Source: Thinopyrum elongatum | Lineage: Eukaryota; Streptophyta; Magnoliopsida; Poales; Poaceae | DNA: 64,000 bases | NCBI GenBank assembly: GCA_011799875.1 | Contig: CM022302.1 | Coordinates: forward strand, 324,181,114-324,245,113 | Direction of reading: 5' to 3' | The notes under the pieces: generated by a model | The model's database searches: none | What the model saw: the letters and a program-made list of their open reading frames with translations, nothing else | Told to the model about the DNA's origin: nothing | Position numbers and translations under genes: made by a program | Shown here: piece after piece, positions 59,300 to 64,000 of the stretch | Numbering within the stretch: position 1 is the first letter of the stretch | Layout: each line of letters opens with the position of its first letter

Positions 59300-60155
59300 T
59301 GTCGGTGTACTAAGTATTGGGCCACTAGTACCCCATACTTGTGCACGGGCAGTTGTAGCCATCCTCGCGGCAAGGCTTGCCGGGGAACAGTTCGAGGTTG
59401 ATTCAAGCCATCAAAGAAACCATCCAGTCAGAGATCTGAGGATCAGCAGATAAGGAGAGCTGGAATCCGAAGGCCAGCTTCCCCGGCAAGATCTTGCCGG
59501 GGTGGCCTGCGGAGCCCGGCAAGGATCGGTGCCCGGCAAGGCTCGGCGCCCGGCAAGGCTCGGCGCCCGGCAGGGCTTGACACCCGGCAAGGTTTTGTTG
59601 CTGTGCCACCGCTCTAGCACAGTGACAAACCCGACATTCTGGGTCCTTCTTTGGATGCGTGGAGACGCACCAATGGAGGAGAGCTTAAGCGGTGCTGATG
59701 GGATGACCCCTTTTTCCATCCCCAGGAAAGTAAGGACACCTAAACGGACACCTCACGGTGCATTAAATGCGTTTGTCCTAGTCCGTCAGGGGTTAGGTAT
59801 GATTACCCTGTAGCTACTTTACACCTCAATGTATGTACATTTTGCCACTGTGGTGACCCCTTTGAGCGTATAAAAGGAGGCCCAAGGCAACTGCTACAGG
59901 GGAGGAGAACTTCTGGCCCATTCTGCATGCGTAGCTGCTCTTTGAACGTACTGTTCACAGCGAGCGCTCTTGAAGGCTGGGCTCAAGAACACTAATAAGA
60001 ACACAAGGCAGGAGTAGGGTTTTACGCTGATCAGTGGCCCGAACCTGGGTAAAATCTTCTCGCGTCGATCGTTGGTTCTGCTCTTTGCGTATACCTCTCC
60101 CCCCGCCGAATCATAAAGGGGTCCCTTTGGATCCCATAGGTGTCGTACCCCGACA
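59300..60155 (+). mobile_element. Solo LTR of a C-like gypsy element
   Basis: 856 bp, TGTCGGTGTACTAAG...GTACCCCGACA, with perfect TSD TAATT (59295-59299 and 60156-60160) and no internal region. It lies in plus orientation inside the minus-strand LTR of E. A solo LTR is the expected product of recombination between the two LTRs of one element. An ORF-poor CGGCAAGG(C)T-rich stretch lies at about 59510-59595. Confidence 0.9.
59869..59875 (+). promoter_or_regulatory. TATA box in the solo LTR
   Basis: TATAAAAGGAGG, at the same LTR position as in element C. Confidence 0.6.
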
Positions 60156-60670
60156 TAATTATATGTTGATTGGATAGCAAACAGTGCTATCATACCTAAC
60201 ACTGCCAGACTAGGACAAAAGCATTAAATGCTTTATTAGGTGTCGTGTGGAGGAGGAGCCCCGGCAAGGTTGCTGCACTTCTCGCCCAGCTACCTCCTAT
60301 GGTCTTGACACACCTTCTAGATGGGTGTCATTAAAGATAAATGTCCTCCAGCATGCTGCCACGTGCCTGACAAATCCCACCTAACTGCCTGCAGGCTCGA
60401 CACCTCATTGATTAGTGACTAGCGGCTCGATGAGGTGTAGCACTAGTGGCTAGCGAGAGCTTGCCGGTCACGGAGCTTGCCAGGCCTTCACCTTGCAGGC
60501 AAGGGTTGTTTGCTGTGTTGATTTGATGTTTTGTCTTGATCTTCTTCTCGCAGCTTTTGCAACTAGGCCTTGAATCTTGGTGTGGGACTACCTTCAGGCA
60601 GGCTCCTTTTCCGGGGGACTGCTACTGCCTGTGCATAAGTCTGGGGTACTAAGGGCCCAGATCTTAGTAC

Positions 60671-61404
60671 ATGTGGTTCACTAGGGAGATGCACATGCAC
60701 AAAGAGCAGAATCAACAGAGCACACAAAGGATTTTACCCAGGTTCAGGCCACCGTGAGGTGTAAAACCCTACTCTTGCTTTGGTGTAATTGATGTGTGTG
60801 AGCACAAGTACAAGGAGAGCTTCCCCGGTAAGGTGCTGAAGGAGAACAGCTACTCATGCAAATTGCGCGAAAGGTTGATCCTCGTAAATGTTGTCCAGCC
60901 CTCCTTTTATAGCTTAAAGTGGTTACCACAGTGGCAAAATAGTATTTATATGTTGATTGGATAGCAAACAGTGCTATCATACCTAACTCTGCCGGACTAG
61001 GATAAAAGCATTAAATGCTCTGTTAGGTGTCGTGTGCAGGGGGAGCCCCGGCAAGGTTGCTGCATCGCTCCCCCAACTACCTCCTATGGTCTTGACATGC
61101 CTTCTGGAGGGGTGTCATTAAATGTAAATCTCCCTCCAGCATGCTGCCACGTGCCCGACAAATCCCACCTAACCACTTGCGAGTTTGACACCTCATTGAT
61201 TAGTGGCTAGCTGCTCGATGAGGTGGAGCACTAGTGGCTAGAGAGAGCTTGCCGGTCACGGAGTTTGCCAGACCTTCACCTTGCCGGCTTGGCCTTGCCA
61301 GCAAGGTTTGTCTTTGGTGTTGATCTTGATGCTTTGTCTTGATCTTCTTCCAGCAGCTTTCGCAACTGGGCCTTGAATCTTGGTCTTGGACTACCTTTAG
61401 CCAG
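60671..61404 (-). repeat. Second, trimmed LTR copy next to the LTR of E
   Basis: Repeats the E LTR in the same orientation but lacks about the first 35 bp (it starts ATGTGGTTCACTAGGGAG) and about the last 85 bp. The left edge joins the trimmed end of E's LTR and the right edge joins element F within its primer-binding site. Confidence 0.75.
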
Positions 61405-64000
61405 GGAGGGGGATTGAAGGTTGCGTGAACCTGATCTAGTGATCGGCGCCTCAGTTTCTTCATCATCATGCCGCCCAAGAAAAAGAGCGCCGCGACGGCA
61501 CAACCGTCCACGTCCGTTTTGCCTACGCCTTCACGTACGGGCGACGGTGTGGGTGCAGAAGGAAGAGGACTAGAACCCCCACGGCGTTCTGGTGATCCGA
61601 GCCAGGCGAGCGGCATCGTTCGCAGTGGCAGTGGCAACCTGCACGCCGCTGGGTCTAGAGACGGCGCTGTGTTGCCTACGGGTGGCACAACGAATTCCAC
61701 AGATCGGAGGGCGCCTGCTGGAGCTCCCGCACCGGCGCAAGCATCACGACCTACCCAGGTCGTGCACGATGAGCGACGTCATGGCGCTGGTGGTTCAGGG
61801 AGTCCCCATGAAAAGATTTTTGCGCATCAATCCCAAGATGCACGGGACCAGCATGCACACCGAGCTGCTGGCAGGGGTGGCGCGCGGTCGTGTGACCGTG
61901 GTGGTGCTCCTTCTAATATGGTTAGGAGTCAAAGCACCTCACGTACCTCGCACCTGTCGCCGCCGCCTACGCCAGCGGAAGCCTTGGCACGTGCGCAGCT
62001 GCTCCTCGATTTTCCTCCTACCCCGGAGAAGATGGAGGAGTGGCGAGCTACTATCCAGAGCCTTATCGGCTTCGCCAACAAAGATGGACGGCAAGAGGCA
62101 GGGCCCTCGCAGCGAAGGCCCATCGATCTGGCGCGATCCGATGTGGAGAAAACCGGAGGTGGTGCAACCACAGTGCACTCCCCTCCGCGGCACCAGCGCG
62201 GCCGACAACCCAGCAGGTCGACCGCCGTGAAGAAGTGTCCACGGCGTCATCCGATGCGCCGCAATCAGCGTCAAGTTCTCCAGGAACGAGGCAAGGAGGA
62301 CGCTCGAACTACCATCGAGCGGCGACGGGAAGCGCGCTATCAGTCTGATAAGCGCGCAGGGCCGGCTGTCGACGAGCCTGCGCCAGGGGACGTAGGAGAC
62401 TTGCCTTATGAGGTAGGGACTCCATCGTTTACCCGTGAGCTGCGGCAAGTCCAGTGGCCCAATTCCCGAACCTTCAAACCGGAGGTCCCGGAGAAATATG
62501 ACGGTAAGACCCATCCCTCGGAGTTCCTGAGCATCTACACCATTGCGGTGCAGACTGCCGGGGGCCGAGATGACAAGATACTTGCCAACTACTTCCCGTT
62601 GGTGCTCAAACCCAACGTCAGGTCGTGGTTGATGCATCTGCCGGAGAATTCTATTTCTTCCTGGTCAGATCTGTGCCATCAGTTTGTTGGCGCCTTTGTT
62701 GGAGGCCACCAAGCTCCTGGCCAAGAGAGTGATTTGCATATCATCCCTCAGAAGGAGGGCGAGTCCCTGCGCAAGTTTATGCAGAGGTTCAGCCGGGTAC
62801 AGTTCAATATTCCTGACGTTCACCCTGCCGCTGTCATTAGCGCGTTTCACCAGAACGTGCGTAACCTTAGAATGCGGGAAGAGCTGGCAATGAACAAAGT
62901 CAGGAGTATTGCCGAGCTTTACGCTCTAGCCGATAAATGCGCTCGAGCTGAAGAGGGGAGGAAACTCCCTGGCGAGGCTGTCGGCGTGGTGGGCGAATCC
63001 GAAGAAGAAGATGCCGCGGCCCCGTCAAGGAAAGGCCGGCGGCGGAACAGGAAATGCGGAGGCAAGGCCGTGCTTGCTGTCGAGGAATCCGACAACCCCG
63101 GTGCCGCCAAGAAGGCCAAGGTTGGTGACCCCGGCAAGGATCTTGCCGGGTGCCCTTCCTGTCAGGCCTTGGCGGCTGCCGACAAGTCGGAAAACTCCGG
63201 CAAGCAGTATTGCAGGATCCATCGCACCAAGGGCCACGATCTCCAGAACTGCCGGCAAGTTGAACAGCTTGCCGAGAAACAGAGGGCCGAATATGAAAGG
63301 CGAGATAAGGAGAAGGCCCAAGATGGTGCTGATGGATCCGGCAAGAAGCGCGGTGGCCGAGGGGGGCGCCGCGGAAAGGCCAAGCAATAGAAGGATAGGC
63401 CCGCTCGGGGCCGAGACAAAGAAGAAGATGATGATGAAGAAGATGATGAGTCCAGTGAGCAAGAATTCCAGAAAGCTACAGAGGCCATGTGTATCGATGG
63501 AGGTGCCTTGCTACATTCTTCCCACCGTTAACTCCAACAGTGGGTGCGGGAAGTCAATGCGGCAGAGCCATCCCCAGATGCATGTAGGCCCCTGAAGTGG
63601 TCCAACACGCCTATCATTTTCGACACCGAGGATCACCCTGATCGCACAACTGCGGTCGGGTGCTTGCCATTGTTGGTCTCGCCAACGATTCGCAACCTCA
63701 AGGTGACGAAAATGCTAGTTGACGGTGGGGCCGGCCTAAACTTAATCTCACCGGATGTGCTCAAAAATCTCCAAATTCCCGACAAGGACCTCGAAGAAAC
63801 GGTTACATTTCAAGGGGTCAATCCGGGAAGAACCCAGCCCAAGGGCAAGATTACGCTGCCGGTGACATTTGGTAGCGAGCTCAACTACAGGACCGAGAAG
63901 GTGGTGTTTGATGTCGCCAAGATCCCCATGTTATACAATGGGATCCTTGGTCGGCCAGCGCTGGCTAAGTTCATGGCGGCATCACACTACGCGTACAACA
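61401..64000 (+). mobile_element. Gypsy element F (Tat-like), 5' truncated, runs off window
   Basis: Plus-strand element beginning inside its PBS: CCAGGGAGGGGG matches the 3' part of the C-element PBS (CCAGGTAGGGGG). It has the usual leader up to gag at 61468, then protease. Its own 5' LTR is absent, replaced by a minus-oriented LTR fragment. Confidence 0.8.
61468..64000 (+). pseudogene. Element F gag and aspartic protease (partial)
   Basis: The longest gag in the window. ATG 61468 (MPPKKKSAATAQPSTSVLP) leads to a 640-codon open frame ending at TAG 63388-63390. The conserved helix ALARAQLLLDFPPTPEKMEE is at about residues 167-186. The capsid (FKPEVPEKYDGKTHPSEF, LKPNVRSWLMHLPENSISSW) runs from about residue 336. 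The metal-binding part CPSCQ and CRIHRTKGHDLQNC is at about residues 562-597, and a Lys/Arg/Gly-rich end follows. The frame resumes after TAG, meets a TAA at about 63529 in HSSHR-stop, then the protease MLVDGGAGLNLISPDVL and NGILGRPALAKFMAA up to the window edge. Both stops fit single C-to-T changes from Gln codons. Confidence 0.88.

Larger units (their letters stand above)
57669..60670 (-). mobile_element. Gypsy element E, internally deleted
   Basis: Minus-strand relative of A, B, C and F. The 5' LTR is 58983-60670 (with a solo LTR inside), the PBS 58961-58978 and the gag N-terminal half 57736-58888. It then jumps directly to a short 3' noncoding stretch (57669-57735) next to the LTR shared with B. 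The rest of gag and all of pol are missing. Confidence 0.75.
58983..60670 (-). repeat. 5' LTR of element E, interrupted by a solo LTR
   Basis: About 827 bp once the 856-bp solo LTR and one 5-bp TSD copy are subtracted. The right end ATCTTAGTAC lacks the last seven bases (ACCGACA expected from the solo LTR). The second LTR copy joins here. Confidence 0.78.

Noticed and set aside
59510..59595. Array of CCCGGCAAGG(C/T) units resembling a CRISPR or satellite
   Set aside because: Only about six short imperfect units within an LTR, without distinct spacers, so it reads as a local minirepeat of the LTR family.

Overview
This window is intergenic DNA from a large grass genome, most likely a Triticeae species (wheat, Aegilops, barley or rye). 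I see no host gene, tRNA, rRNA or CRISPR array. Almost every base belongs to nested LTR retrotransposons. The lineage call rests on recognised families: a BARE1/Angela/WIS-type copia element, two Athila-lineage gypsy elements whose LTRs start TGATACGTCTCCAACG, a Sukkula/Erika-like element with a 4.26-kb LTR, and Tat-lineage gypsy elements with an extra RNase H. Family names come from memory of sequence style; class and orientation come from the sequence.

Layout. Gypsy element A (minus) runs from the left edge to about 12242 and carries Athila-like element 1 (3293-10322). Gypsy element B (minus) is spread over 12243-57668. Its integrase end lies at 12842-15388, its RT at 33898-35095, and its protease, gag and 5' LTR at 43837-57668. 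B was split by gypsy element C (plus, 15389-33892, TSD CCCGC), by a copia element (minus, 35096-43831, TSD CTTTC) and, inside its 5' LTR, by gypsy element D (minus, 47236-57444, TSD CCGGG). C in turn holds Athila-like element 2 (from 19461). Element 2 contains a 467-bp hAT-like MITE (TSD GGATAAAT), and its 3' LTR is cut by the long-LTR LARD-like element (26922 to about 33790). A deletion at about 33790 removed the LARD 3' end, the rest of Athila-like 2, the rest of C's pol and most of C's 3' LTR.

Right of B is gypsy element E (minus, 57669-60670), reduced by an internal deletion. It appears to share an LTR with B, so A, B and E may form a tandem array of related minus-strand elements. E's LTR contains a solo LTR (59300-60155, TSD TAATT). 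A trimmed second LTR copy (60671 to about 61404) then abuts plus-strand gypsy element F, whose gag-protease runs off the right edge.

How the parts work together. A, B, C, E and F encode gag, protease, RT, RNase H and integrase of one gypsy superfamily group. All are broken by stops, frameshifts or insertions. D additionally carries a divergently transcribed, intron-containing antisense gene with its own TATA box. The Athila-like and LARD elements lack RT and integrase and would depend on proteins supplied in trans. The points most worth a second look are an in-frame UAG conserved between protease and RT in A, B and C, the antisense gene of D, and the swapped coding modules of the two Athila-like elements.
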